64,000 nucleotides of DNA from Neolewinella litorea. GTDB lineage: Bacteria; Bacteroidota; Bacteroidia; Chitinophagales; Saprospiraceae. Every line of letters starts with the position of its first letter. Position 1 is the first letter of the stretch. Of the stretch, positions 42,935 through 51,143 are shown piece after piece. The position numbers and the translations under genes are program-made. The stretch is taken from NCBI RefSeq assembly GCF_004803465.1, contig NZ_SRSF01000003.1:248001-312000 (forward strand), in the 5' to 3' direction. The notes below the pieces were generated by a model. That model ran no database searches. It saw only the letters and a list, made by a program, of their open reading frames with translations, and was not told the origin of the DNA.

Positions 42935-42976
42935 GCTTCCGGGCGGGGCACGGCACCCGCGCCCGCGCCCGGAAGC
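42935..42976 (+). promoter_or_regulatory. Intercistronic hairpin between susC- and susD-like genes
   Basis: GCTTCCGGGCG at 42935-42945 pairs perfectly over 11 bases with CGCCCGGAAGC at 42966-42976, with a 20-base GC-rich loop. There is no T-run, so it is more likely an mRNA-stabilising or attenuating structure than a full terminator. Confidence 0.6.
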
Positions 42977-42991
42977 CGAAAATATACCTTT

Positions 42992-44296
42992 ATGAAAGCT
43001 TACATAATTCTTCTGCTGACCGCCCTGTCGCTGGCCCTCACGGGTTGCGAAATCGACGAACAGGTCGACCCTAACGGCCCAAGCCTCAGCGGGGTACTGA
43101 ACGACGCCACGGAAGTGGAACTCGACCTGCTCGCCACCGGTGTCGAGGCCGGGATGCGCAATGGCTTTTCGAGCTACGTTACCGCCTCCGGTACCATCGC
43201 CCGCGAATTGTACATCTTCGACGCCGATCCGCGGAACACCGAGGACCTGCTGGGCAAGGGCGACCTGCAGCTCGACGCGAACACCTTCTATCTCACGGCA
43301 CCCTTCGGCTCACGCTACACCGTAGTTAAGAACGCCAATATCCTTCTGGAGGCGGTCAACAACACCGATGCGGTGACGGAAGCCGAAAAGCAGGGCTATC
43401 GGGCCTTCGCCAACACGATCAAGGCGTATATGCTGAGCCAGGTCCTTGATCTGCTGGGCACCAACGGAATTCGCGTAGACGTGGCCGACCCTGCCAATCT
43501 GGGCCCTTACCTCAGTCAGGATGCCAGCTACGACGCCATTCTGGCACTGCTCGACGAAGCGAACAGCCAGCTGCAGGGAGCGGAATTCGCCTTTGTACTG
43601 TCGGATGGTTTTGCCGGTTTTAACACCCCTTCCACTTTTGCCCGCTTCAACCGGGCCATCGCGGCCCGCGTAGCGACCCACGCGGCGCGCTACCAGGCGG
43701 CCCTCGATTACGTGGAGGACAGCTTCCTGGACCTTGACGGCGATATTTCCGTGGGACCGGAGCACATCTTCAGCACTTCGCCGGGCGATCTCTTGAACCC
43801 GCTGAACAAGGCCCCCCTGCAGAGCGGTGACCAGATCATCGTTCACCCCCGCATCATCGCCAATGCCACCGCCGGCGACAACCGTCTCAACAAGTTCCGC
43901 CGCCGCACGCAGGCTACCAGCCAGGATGGTCTCAACGGTGAATTTGAAACGGCCCTGTACGAAACCGCCACCACGCCAATCGATATCATCCGCAACGAAG
44001 AGCTGATTCTCATCTACGCCGAGGCTAACATTAACCTTGGCAACCTGGAGGAAGGCGTCATGGCCCTGAATATCATCCGCGAAGCGGCCGGACTGGACGA
44101 GTACGATGGTCCCGTGACCCAGGAGGCGCTCATCGACGAAATGCTCTACCAGCGCTGCTACAGCCTGTGGGGCGAGGGACACCGGATGTTTGACCTGCGC
44201 CGCTACGGCCGGCTGAATGCCCAGTTCCTGCCCATCGACCGCCCGGGTGATGATGTCTTCACCCAGTTTCCCATTCCCCTTTCCGAAGGGGTCTGA
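42992..44296 (+). CDS. SusD/RagB-family surface lipoprotein
   Basis: 434 residues with lipobox LTGC, C19 being lipidated. The helical TPR-like SusD fold is indicated by ANTIKAYMLSQVLDLLGTNGIRVD (N-terminal SusD part), FARFNRAIAARVATHAARYQAALDYVE and the C-terminal NEELILIYAEANINLGNLEEGVMALNIIREAAGL and RCYSLWGEGHRMFDLRRYGRL blocks. It forms the lid on the SusC barrel and binds substrate at the cell surface. At 434 residues it is somewhat shorter than many SusD proteins of about 500-600. It is followed by a strong bidirectional terminator, so the pair forms a complete two-gene unit. Confidence 0.93.
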   Translation: MKAYIILLLTALSLALTGCEIDEQVDPNGPSLSGVLNDATEVELDLLATGVEAGMRNGFSSYVTASGTIARELYIFDADPRNTEDLLGKGDLQLDANTFYLTAPFGSRYTVVKNANILLEAVNNTDAVTEAEKQGYRAFANTIKAYMLSQVLDLLGTNGIRVDVADPANLGPYLSQDASYDAILALLDEANSQLQGAEFAFVLSDGFAGFNTPSTFARFNRAIAARVATHAARYQAALDYVEDSFLDLDGDISVGPEHIFSTSPGDLLNPLNKAPLQSGDQIIVHPRIIANATAGDNRLNKFRRRTQATSQDGLNGEFETALYETATTPIDIIRNEELILIYAEANINLGNLEEGVMALNIIREAAGLDEYDGPVTQEALIDEMLYQRCYSLWGEGHRMFDLRRYGRLNAQFLPIDRPGDDVFTQFPIPLSEGV

Positions 44297-44315
44297 TCGG
44301 ACCGAGGACCACGTA

Positions 44316-44351
44316 AAAAAGCCCCGTTACAAATCTGTAACGGGGCTTTTT
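44316..44351. terminator. Bidirectional intrinsic terminator between susD-like and sigma factor genes
   Basis: AAAAAGCCCCGTTACA at 44316-44331 and TGTAACGGGGCTTTTT at 44336-44351 form a perfect 16-bp stem with an AATC loop; A and T tracts flank it on both sides. It serves the convergent susD-like and sigma factor genes. Confidence 0.93.
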
Positions 44352-44382
44352 AGTGTCAATTAGGTACGGGAGGGGAGGAGGG

Positions 44383-44964
44383 TTACTGGAGTACGATATC
44401 CTTCTCCTCGATCATCTTGCGCATGTTGATGAGGGCGTAGCGCATGCGGCCCAGGGCGGTGTTGATGCTTACGCGGGTGAGCTTGGCGATCTCCTTAAAG
44501 CTCATGTCGGCGTAGTGGCGCAGGATTACGACTTCGCGCTGCTCTGGCGGCAGGGCGTCGACGAGTTTGCGGACCTTGTCGTGGGTCTGGCTGCGGATCA
44601 TGCCTTCTTCGGCATTGTCCTCGGGCGACTGGAGTACGTCGAAGATGTTGAACGTCTCGGTCTGCCCTACCTGGGGACGACGCTTGTTGCGACGGAAGGA
44701 ATCGACGCACATGTTGTACGAGATCCGCATGGCCCACTGGAGGAACTTGCCCTCGTGGTTGTACTTGCCACGCCGCAGCGTGTCGATGATTTTGATGAAT
44801 ACCTCCTGGAAGATGTCTTCCGCTTTGCTGTGGTCCTTCGTGAAAAGGTAGATGGAGGTGTAAATTTTTTGTTGGTGGCGACCGAGCAGTTCTTCGAATG
44901 CGCGATCGTGGCCAGCGAGGTAAAGGTTGATCAGTTCCTGATCATTGATTGACTTGACGTCCAT
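44383..44964 (-). CDS. RNA polymerase sigma factor, sigma-70 family (ECF-like)
   Basis: 193 residues from ATG 44964; a GTG three codons earlier is possible. Region 2 is visible as FEELLGRHQQKIYTSIYLFTKDHSKAEDIFQEVFIKI and WAMRISYNMCVDSFRRNKR; region 4 as LPPEQREVVILRHYADMSFKEIAKLTRVSINTALGRMRYAL. No region 1 or 3, so it is an extracytoplasmic-function type factor. No anti-sigma gene is next to it. The arrangement beside a SusC/SusD pair is frequent in Bacteroidota, but the terminator between them and the lack of an N-terminal-extension TonB transporter argue against a dedicated Sus regulator; it looks like the constitutive or stress-type sigma with broad distribution in the phylum. Confidence 0.9.
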   Translation of the reverse strand: MDVKSINDQELINLYLAGHDRAFEELLGRHQQKIYTSIYLFTKDHSKAEDIFQEVFIKIIDTLRRGKYNHEGKFLQWAMRISYNMCVDSFRRNKRRPQVGQTETFNIFDVLQSPEDNAEEGMIRSQTHDKVRKLVDALPPEQREVVILRHYADMSFKEIAKLTRVSINTALGRMRYALINMRKMIEEKDIVLQ

Positions 44965-45573
44965 AACTAACACAGTTTCAATTGGGATTATTTCCCGAAG
45001 TGGGATCCGGCTCTAATGCCAGGGGCAGTTAGTGTAGACGTAAGACGATAGTAAGACTTTAGACGATTAGAGGGGGGTGCAACCCCTTTGCCTGTCAAAG
45101 ATAAGCAAAACCCGTGCATATACACAATATACATTGTAGCCTTAACCGAATTTAACACGGACGCCACCCCGGGATCGTCGCGGCGCAAGGGGGTGGGGCA
45201 AATTTTAGAAAGCAGTGATTTTCAGCGCTTAAGGGTTCCGGCGACTGGGAAAGCACCCCATGATATCAATGTTCGAAAAAATGAAAAAAAATTAGAAGTG
45301 GCCGCTGAAGGTGCCAAAATCGAGCAAAACCGGGATGATTTTGAGCACCGGATGCTCACCAATCGCACGCTGAAAGCACAGCAGATGGGCAGGTCTGGCT
45401 GCAAGGATTTAATATTATATATTAAAATATGTGTTAATATTCCGATACATGCTTTTTTATATATATGTATTTCTCGTACTATCAGTTTAGTATACCCTTA
45501 ATTTGTTCGTTCATATGATCCTTTCGTCCTGTTTCGACTCGAACGAAGGGGCCTGCGGCGGGTACCTTGGAGT
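44965..45573. other. 609-base intergenic region with AT-rich island
   Basis: A long spacer between the divergent sigma factor gene and the sulfur operon. It contains the sigma gene's -7 element at 45096-45103, a GGGGT/ACCCC mini-hairpin near 45074-45086, and a strikingly AT-rich tract at about 45405-45510 with the palindrome TTAATAT-TAT-ATATTAA at 45409-45425. An open frame 45088-45501 exists but its composition and lack of any recognisable fold make it unlikely to be a gene. The operon promoter is presumably within the AT-rich tract. Confidence 0.5.
45096..45103 (-). promoter_or_regulatory. -7 promoter element TATCTTTG of the sigma factor gene
   Basis: Exact TAnnTTTG match on the minus strand, about 130 bases before the ATG at 44964, with a TTG about 21 bases upstream of it at 45125-45127. 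The leader would be long. Confidence 0.5.
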
Positions 45574-47694
45574 ATGAAATCGACCCAAGCCCCCGAACTC
45601 ACTCGCCTGGACGCGGCCAACCGCGCGGATATTGAAGAGCTTTCCGCCCGCATCGTGGCCTACCAGCGCGGCCGGGAAGACGAAGACCGGTTCAAGCACT
45701 ATCGCCTTACCCGCGGCGTGTACGGACAGCGGCAGATGGGCGTGCACATGTTCCGCACCAAGATCCCCTTTGGCCACATCACGCCCGATCAATTGATCGT
45801 CCTGGCCAACATCTCCGAAAAGTATACCAACGGCCGTCTGCACATCACCACGCGGCAAAATGTCCAGCTGCACTACGTGAAGCTGAACGACAGCCCTGCC
45901 ATCTGGGAAGAACTGGTGGCGGCGGGAATGACCGCCCGGGAAGCCTGCGGCAATACGGTGCGCAACCTCACCGCCAGCCCGCTCGCCGGCGTTGACCCCG
46001 AAGAACTCTTCGACGTGAGTCCTTATGTATACGCCGCCTATGAGTACTTCCTGCGTAACCCCATCTGCCAGGAAATGGGCCGCAAGATCAAGCCCGCCTT
46101 TTCGAGCAGCGACCGCGACAGCGCCTTCACCTATTTTCACGACTTCGGCTTCATCCCGCGCCTCAAGGACGGGCGCAAGGGCTTCAAGGTGGTCATTGGG
46201 GGCGGCCTGGGGGCGGTTTCCATGGTAGCCCACACGGCCTACGAGTTCTTGCCGGCCGACCAGATCATTCCCTTCATGGAAGCCTCCATCCGGGTATTTG
46301 ACCGCTACGGTGAGCGGGAAAAACGGATGAAGGCCCGGATGAAGTTCCTCATCAAGGATCTGGGTTTTGACCGCTTCATGGAGTTGGTGCACGAGGAATG
46401 GCCCGCAATCGCCAATAAGTCCTATGCCATCGACGAAACGCTGGTGCCGAAGCTTGGTACCGTGCCCGCCGACAACTTCCCGTCCACGGAACCCGTGAAT
46501 CCCGCCGTGTACCGCGAATGGCTCAAGACCAATGTGCTCAATCAGAAGCAGCAAGGTTTCCACGCCGTTGCCGTGCGCGTGCCGCTGGGTAACCTGGAAG
46601 CGGAGCAGGCCCGCCTGCTGGCCGGCGTCATCCGCGAGTACGCCAGCGACGACATCCGCCTGAGCGTCCAGCAGGGTATGGTGCTGCGCTACGTGCCCAC
46701 CAGTGCCCTGCCACACCTGTTCAATGGCCTGTACGCCCTGGACCTTGGGCTGCCCGGTTACGACACCACGGCCGACATAACGGCCTGCCCCGGTACAGAT
46801 ACTTGCGCCCTCGGCGTCACCAATTCGACCGGGCTTGCCCAGGTACTCGAACAGCTGGTGCGCGACGAATTTCCCGAGATGGTCAGCGAAGACGACATCC
46901 GCATCAAGATCAGCGGCTGCATGAACGCCTGCGGTCAGCACATGGCCGCCAACATCGGCTTCCACGGCTCCAGCATTCGCGTGGGCGATAAGATTGCTCC
47001 CGCCATGCAGGTTGTGGTTGGTGGTGGCATCGCCCCCGACGGCCGGGGCTTCATCGCCCAGAAAGTCATCAAGGTGCCCACCCGCCGCGTACCTGAGGTG
47101 GTCCGCATCCTTTTCCACGACTACAAGAACGAAGCTCACGAAGGGGAGTACTACAACGACTACGCCGAACGGCAGGGCAAGCGGTACTTCTACGGTTTGC
47201 TTAAGGCGCTGGGCGATACCGCCGACATCACCGACGAGGAGTTCTACGACTGGGGTCAGGATGAAGACTACAAGCAGGAGATCGGGGTAGGGGAGTGCGC
47301 CGGCGTCAGCCTCGACGTCATCGGGGCCATCCTGAACGACAGCAGCAACAAGCTTATCGCGGCCGGACGGAGCCTACAGGGCGATGCCCCCGCCGATGCC
47401 GGCTACCACGCCTATTCCGCCATGATTACGGCCGCCAAGGCCCTGCTGCTGGCCGAGGACCTGAAGTGCAATACCCACATCGGGATCCTGAACGATTTCC
47501 AGGAGCACTTCGGCGACCGCTTCCCCGAGATCACCGATTTCAAAGCGCACGTCCTGCGCATCAAGCAATCGGAGCCCACGCTTGAGTTCGTCTCCGACTA
47601 CCTCGCCGATGCTCGCGCTTTTGTTTCCAAATCCATCGCTACCCGCGAACGTCAGCTGGACAAGCAGGTCGTAAGCGAATACTACAAAGCCTAA
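45574..47694 (+). CDS. Ferredoxin-type nitrite/sulfite reductase with C-terminal HEPN domain
   Basis: 706 residues. Two siroheme-sulfite reductase repeats form the first 560 residues; family segments include GQRQMGVHMFRTKIPFGHI, LHITTRQNVQLHYV and RQNVQ-region arginines. The [4Fe-4S]-siroheme cysteines are C405 and C411 (CPGTDTC) and C449 and C453 (CMNAC), the C-x5-C-x37-C-x3-C pattern. After about 565 comes a helical HEPN domain (GVSLDVIGAILNDSSNKLI, DAGYHAYSAMITAAKALLL). The enzyme reduces sulfite to sulfide with six electrons; the operon with APS reductase and siroheme genes makes sulfite rather than nitrite the likely substrate. Electrons probably come from ferredoxin via the reductase at the operon end. 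Proteins of this layout are known in Bacteroidota. Confidence 0.92.
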   Translation: MKSTQAPELTRLDAANRADIEELSARIVAYQRGREDEDRFKHYRLTRGVYGQRQMGVHMFRTKIPFGHITPDQLIVLANISEKYTNGRLHITTRQNVQLHYVKLNDSPAIWEELVAAGMTAREACGNTVRNLTASPLAGVDPEELFDVSPYVYAAYEYFLRNPICQEMGRKIKPAFSSSDRDSAFTYFHDFGFIPRLKDGRKGFKVVIGGGLGAVSMVAHTAYEFLPADQIIPFMEASIRVFDRYGEREKRMKARMKFLIKDLGFDRFMELVHEEWPAIANKSYAIDETLVPKLGTVPADNFPSTEPVNPAVYREWLKTNVLNQKQQGFHAVAVRVPLGNLEAEQARLLAGVIREYASDDIRLSVQQGMVLRYVPTSALPHLFNGLYALDLGLPGYDTTADITACPGTDTCALGVTNSTGLAQVLEQLVRDEFPEMVSEDDIRIKISGCMNACGQHMAANIGFHGSSIRVGDKIAPAMQVVVGGGIAPDGRGFIAQKVIKVPTRRVPEVVRILFHDYKNEAHEGEYYNDYAERQGKRYFYGLLKALGDTADITDEEFYDWGQDEDYKQEIGVGECAGVSLDVIGAILNDSSNKLIAAGRSLQGDAPADAGYHAYSAMITAAKALLLAEDLKCNTHIGILNDFQEHFGDRFPEITDFKAHVLRIKQSEPTLEFVSDYLADARAFVSKSIATRERQLDKQVVSEYYKA

Positions 47695-47698
47695 GCGC

Positions 47699-48493
47699 AT
47701 GCCAGCCTTCCAGCAAAACACCGCCCGCATTACCCTGGTCGGGGCGGGGCCCGGCGACCCCGATCTGATTACCCGCAAAGGCCTGCGCGCCCTGGCCACC
47801 GCCGACGTGGTGCTTTACGACGCCCTCAGCAGCGATGAACTGCTGAACGAAACCCCCAGCCACTGCCAGCGCATCTTCGTCGGCAAGCGGGCCGGCTGCC
47901 ACTACAAGAAACAGGAGGAAATCAACGCCCTGCTCGTCTCCACCGCCCGGGAATACGGTCACGTGGTACGGCTGAAGGGGGGCGACCCCTTTGTTTTCGG
48001 TCGCGGACAGGAAGAAAAGGCTTACGCCGAAGCCCACGGCATCCCGGTAGAGGTGGTGCCCGGCATCAGCAGCTGCATCAGCCTGCCGGAATTGCAGGGG
48101 GTAGCCCCGACCAGTCGTGGGTACGCCGACAGCTTCTGGGTCATCACCGCCCATACGCGCGACGGTGGATTGAGCGAAGACTTGTTCCGGGCCGCCCGGT
48201 CCGGAGCCACCGTCATCATTTTGATGGGACTGGGCCGATTGGACCAGATCTGCGCCCTCTGGGACGCCGAGGGACGTGGCAACCTGCCCGCTATGGTGAT
48301 CCAGAACGGCAGCCGCCCCAACGAGCGCTGCTGGGTCGGTACCGTGAACGACATCTCCGCCCGCGTAGCCGCCGAACGCGACCGCGGCCCGGGTCTGATT
48401 GTACTGGGTGAGACGGTCCGACAGCACGCAGATTTTCCATCGCAGACCTCCCTTGCCCGGACGATTCAGGAGGTCAGCGCCACCCTTTCATAA
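47699..48493 (+). CDS. cobA: Uroporphyrinogen-III C-methyltransferase
   Basis: 264 residues. SAM-dependent methylation of uroporphyrinogen III at C2 and C7 gives precorrin-2, the precursor of siroheme. Family marks are LVGAGPGDPDLITRKGL near the N-terminus, the GGDPFVFGRGQEE SAM loop, VVPGISSCIS and the C-terminal GPGLIVLGETVR. It is the single-function SUMT form, without the CysG dehydrogenase part, which is supplied by the next gene. Located five bases after the sulfite reductase stop, so it supplies siroheme to that enzyme. Confidence 0.94.
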   Translation: MPAFQQNTARITLVGAGPGDPDLITRKGLRALATADVVLYDALSSDELLNETPSHCQRIFVGKRAGCHYKKQEEINALLVSTAREYGHVVRLKGGDPFVFGRGQEEKAYAEAHGIPVEVVPGISSCISLPELQGVAPTSRGYADSFWVITAHTRDGGLSEDLFRAARSGATVIILMGLGRLDQICALWDAEGRGNLPAMVIQNGSRPNERCWVGTVNDISARVAAERDRGPGLIVLGETVRQHADFPSQTSLARTIQEVSATLS

Positions 48494-48510
48494 GCCACGG
48501 TCCATCCACT

Positions 48511-49317
48511 ATGAATAACCCCCTTTACCCCGCATTTTTTCGTCTTGATCGGCTGGAGATGCTCGTGGTCGGTGCCGGACAGGTAGGAGAAGAGAAACTG
48601 AGCTTCATCCTTAAAAGCAGTCCCAACGCCCGCGTAACCGTAGTTGCGCCCTGGATGGGCGAGGAGTTGCGGCATCTGCTTGACGGGTACGAGGCGGCCG
48701 CTGGCGCGCGGGTGCCGGGCGAATCCACTGGTCCCGGGTCGGCGGCTCCGGCTACTGAGCGCCCGGACGTGCATTGGCATACCGCGGCGGGGGGGCGCGT
48801 GAGCTGGTACCGGCGGGAGTTCCGCCCGGACGACGTAAAATCGGTAGACCTGGTCGTAGCCGCCACCAACTTTTCTGAAGTGAACCGCCGCGTATGGGAG
48901 GCCGCCAAGGCAGAGCGGCGGCTGGCTAACATCGCCGATACGCCGGAACTCTGCGACTTCTACCTCGGAAGCATCGTCACCCGGGGGCCCCTCAAGGTGG
49001 CCATCAGCACCAACGGACAGAGCCCTACCTTTGCCAAGCGTTTCCGGCAGTGGCTGGAGGCGGAATTGCCCGAGGCGGAAACCACCGCACTGATCGACAA
49101 CCTGAAGGTCTTCCGGGATCGGCTAACGGGCGACTTTGGCTCGAAGGTGCGCGAACTCAATACGCTCACCAGTGGTTTACTTGCCCTGGCCGGTTCGGGT
49201 CCCCGCCGCTGTCCACCGGGTGGTTGCCTACTGGCCTCCGCCGCTGCACAACCAAATGATATTGCACCCGCGTCCCCGCCCCCTACGGACGGCAGCGGTA
49301 GTGAAAACTTGAATTGA
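48511..49317 (+). CDS. Precorrin-2 dehydrogenase / sirohydrochlorin ferrochelatase-like protein
   Basis: 268 residues. The N-terminal Rossmann domain shows YPAFFRLDRLEMLVVGAGQVG with the NAD loop GAGQVG, VVAATNFSEVNRRVWEAA and ANIADTPELCDF; then the CysG/Met8 dimerisation part GPLKVAISTNGQSPTFAKRFRQWLEAELPE. It oxidises precorrin-2 to sirohydrochlorin with NAD and may insert iron, completing siroheme for the upstream reductase. Two low-complexity additions are odd: an Ala/Gly/Pro-rich insert of about 30 residues at 65-95 between two strands, and a Pro/Ser/Gly tail after about 230. The stop precedes the cysH ATG by two bases. Confidence 0.88.
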   Translation: MNNPLYPAFFRLDRLEMLVVGAGQVGEEKLSFILKSSPNARVTVVAPWMGEELRHLLDGYEAAAGARVPGESTGPGSAAPATERPDVHWHTAAGGRVSWYRREFRPDDVKSVDLVVAATNFSEVNRRVWEAAKAERRLANIADTPELCDFYLGSIVTRGPLKVAISTNGQSPTFAKRFRQWLEAELPEAETTALIDNLKVFRDRLTGDFGSKVRELNTLTSGLLALAGSGPRRCPPGGCLLASAAAQPNDIAPASPPPTDGSGSENLN

Positions 49318-49319
49318 AG

Positions 49320-50006
49320 ATGAGTTTACCCCACTCCGAGACCGCCGTCACCTTTGATCTGGCGGCCCTGAATGAAGAATTTGCCACGCTCGATTTTCAG
49401 GAGCGTATCCGGCGTTTGTACGACTACTTTCCGGTCAACCAGGTACTGTTCACTTCCAGTTTCGGTACCAAGTCGGTGGTGATGCTGACCCTCGTCAGCC
49501 GCGCGAACGCCGCCCAGAAGGTGCACATACTGAATACCGGTTACCACTTCCCCGAGACCCTCGCCTATAAGGATACCCTGGCCAAGCTGACGGGGCTGGA
49601 AGTAGTGGAGATACTGCCCGAACCGGCCCGCAACGCGCTGACCCGCGAGACCCGCATGTGGGAAAGCCAGCCCGGCCGCTGCTGCCACTACAATAAGGTG
49701 ATGCCCCTGAAGGCGGTCAAGGAACGCCACCGCGTATGGATGTCGGGCGTACACAGCTACCAAACGATGAACCGTGCGGCCATGGAAATCTTTGAAGAAG
49801 TGGACGGACTCATTCACTTCCATCCGCTTATCGACATTGAGGAGGGAGAGTTTCTCTATCTTCTCGAGAAAGACAAGCTGCCCCGCCACCCGCTGGAAGA
49901 GTTGGGCTACGGCTCCATAGGCTGTACCCACTGTACCAAACCCGGGCAGGGACGCGCCGGACGCTGGGCGGGCACCGATAAGGATGAGTGTGGCCTGCAC
50001 CTCTAG
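49320..50006 (+). CDS. cysH: Adenylyl-sulfate (APS) reductase, CysH family
   Basis: 228 residues starting MSLPHSETAV; a TTG two codons earlier overlaps the previous stop. The PP-loop nucleotide site is TSSFGTKSVVMLTLV (45-59). The cysteine pattern CC at 121-122 (GRCCHYNK) with C202 and C205 (IGCTHC) binds a [4Fe-4S] cluster and marks the APS-reducing branch rather than the cluster-free PAPS reductases; C224 in ECGLHL is the catalytic cysteine that carries thiosulfonate. It reduces activated sulfate to sulfite using thioredoxin. No CysDN sulfate adenylyltransferase is in the window. It sits inside the sulfur operon between the siroheme gene and the ferredoxin reductase. Confidence 0.92.
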   Translation: MSLPHSETAVTFDLAALNEEFATLDFQERIRRLYDYFPVNQVLFTSSFGTKSVVMLTLVSRANAAQKVHILNTGYHFPETLAYKDTLAKLTGLEVVEILPEPARNALTRETRMWESQPGRCCHYNKVMPLKAVKERHRVWMSGVHSYQTMNRAAMEIFEEVDGLIHFHPLIDIEEGEFLYLLEKDKLPRHPLEELGYGSIGCTHCTKPGQGRAGRWAGTDKDECGLHL

Positions 50007-50049
50007 CCGGGGTGGCGAACCAATCTAACTGACCTAAAAAGATCTATAC

Positions 50050-51084
50050 ATGATTTCCACTGATATACTGATCATCGGGGCCGGGCCCGTCGGACTGTTT
50101 ACCGTCTTTGAAGCCGGCCTGCTGAAGTTGCGTTGCCACCTGGTCGACAGCCTCGGCCAACCCGGTGGCCAGCTCACCGAGATCTACCCCAAGAAACCGA
50201 TCTACGACATTCCCGGCTATCCCAGCGTGCTGGCCGGCGAACTCGTCGACAACCTGATGGAACAGATCAAGCCCTTTAACCCCGGATTTACCCTTGGCGA
50301 ACGGGCCGAGCACCTGGAAAAGGTAGGGGAAAAGCGCTACCGTCTGATCACCAGCCGCGGCACGGTCATCGAAGCGCCGGTTATCTGTATCGCGGGCGGA
50401 CTGGGCTGCTTCGAACCCCGCAAGCCACCCATCCCGAATATCGAGAAGTTTGAAGATCGCGGCGTAGCCTACGTGATTCGCGATCCGGAAGTCTACCGCG
50501 ACAAGCGCGTTCTGCTGGCCGGCGGCGGCGATTCGGCCCTGGACTGGACCATCTTCCTGGCCGACGTAGCCAGTGAGGTAACCCTCGTTCACCGCCGCGA
50601 CAGTTTCCGCGGAGCCCTCGACAGCGTGGAGAAAGTACACGAGCTGGCGCAGTCCGGCCGGGTCAACCTGATCACCAACGCACAAGCGGTGGGCATCGTC
50701 GGCACCGACCGCGTGCAGGGCGTATCCGTGAAGCACAAGACCGGCGAAGAGGTGGTCGTGGCAGTGGACGATTTCGTGCCCCTGTTCGGTCTGTCGCCCA
50801 AGCTGGGGCCCATCGCCGACTGGAACCTGACCATCGACAAGAACGCCATCGAGGTGGACACCCGCGACTACAGTACCGGTGTGCCGGGCATCTACGCGAT
50901 CGGCGACATCAATACCTACCCCGGGAAGCTGAAGCTGATCCTCTGTGGCTTCCACGAAGGCACCATGGCGGTACAGTCTGCCTTCAGTTACATCTACCCG
51001 GACAAAAAACTGAGCTTCAAGTACACCACCGTTAACGGTGTGGAAGGCCTCCCGAAGGAGGAAGAAGCCTCGGTGACCGCCTAA
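50050..51084 (+). CDS. Ferredoxin/flavodoxin-NADP+ reductase, thioredoxin-reductase-like type
   Basis: 344 residues. FAD-binding motif IIGAGPVGLFTVFEAG (8-23), the LGQPGGQLTEIYPKKPIYDIPG segment, NADPH-binding LLAGGGDSALDWTI and the second FAD motif GIYAIGDINTYPGK. There is no CxxC redox-active disulfide, so it is not a thioredoxin reductase; this is the TrxR-like ferredoxin-NADP reductase class of Firmicutes and Bacteroidota. As last gene of the sulfur operon it probably supplies reduced ferredoxin to the sulfite reductase. The 44-base gap after cysH holds no terminator; a strong one follows the gene. Confidence 0.92.
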   Translation: MISTDILIIGAGPVGLFTVFEAGLLKLRCHLVDSLGQPGGQLTEIYPKKPIYDIPGYPSVLAGELVDNLMEQIKPFNPGFTLGERAEHLEKVGEKRYRLITSRGTVIEAPVICIAGGLGCFEPRKPPIPNIEKFEDRGVAYVIRDPEVYRDKRVLLAGGGDSALDWTIFLADVASEVTLVHRRDSFRGALDSVEKVHELAQSGRVNLITNAQAVGIVGTDRVQGVSVKHKTGEEVVVAVDDFVPLFGLSPKLGPIADWNLTIDKNAIEVDTRDYSTGVPGIYAIGDINTYPGKLKLILCGFHEGTMAVQSAFSYIYPDKKLSFKYTTVNGVEGLPKEEEASVTA

Positions 51085-51087
51085 AAC

Positions 51088-51127
51088 GCAAAAACCGGCC
51101 GCCCCCTCGGGGACGGCCGGTTTTTTT
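51088..51127 (+). terminator. Intrinsic terminator of the sulfur operon
   Basis: AAAACCGGCCG and CGGCCGGTTTTTTT form a stem, extended by CCCC/GGGG around the loop with one bulged base, followed by a seven-T run. It starts a few bases after the ferredoxin reductase stop. Confidence 0.92.
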
Positions 51128-51143
51128 GTCGCTTGCCCTGTGG

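Noticed and set aside
40006-44964. Polysaccharide utilisation locus with its own sigma/anti-sigma switch
   Set aside because: No glycoside hydrolase, anti-sigma factor or extended-N-terminus transporter is present, and a strong terminator separates susD-like and sigma genes that converge.
45088-45501. Possible 137-residue protein in the sigma/sulfur-operon spacer
   Set aside because: Composition changes midway into an AT-rich tract, there is no family likeness, and the frame crosses the expected promoters on both sides.
45405-45510. Replication origin in the AT-rich island
   Set aside because: No DnaA-box cluster (TTATNCACA) and no dnaA, dnaN or gidA-type neighbours are seen.
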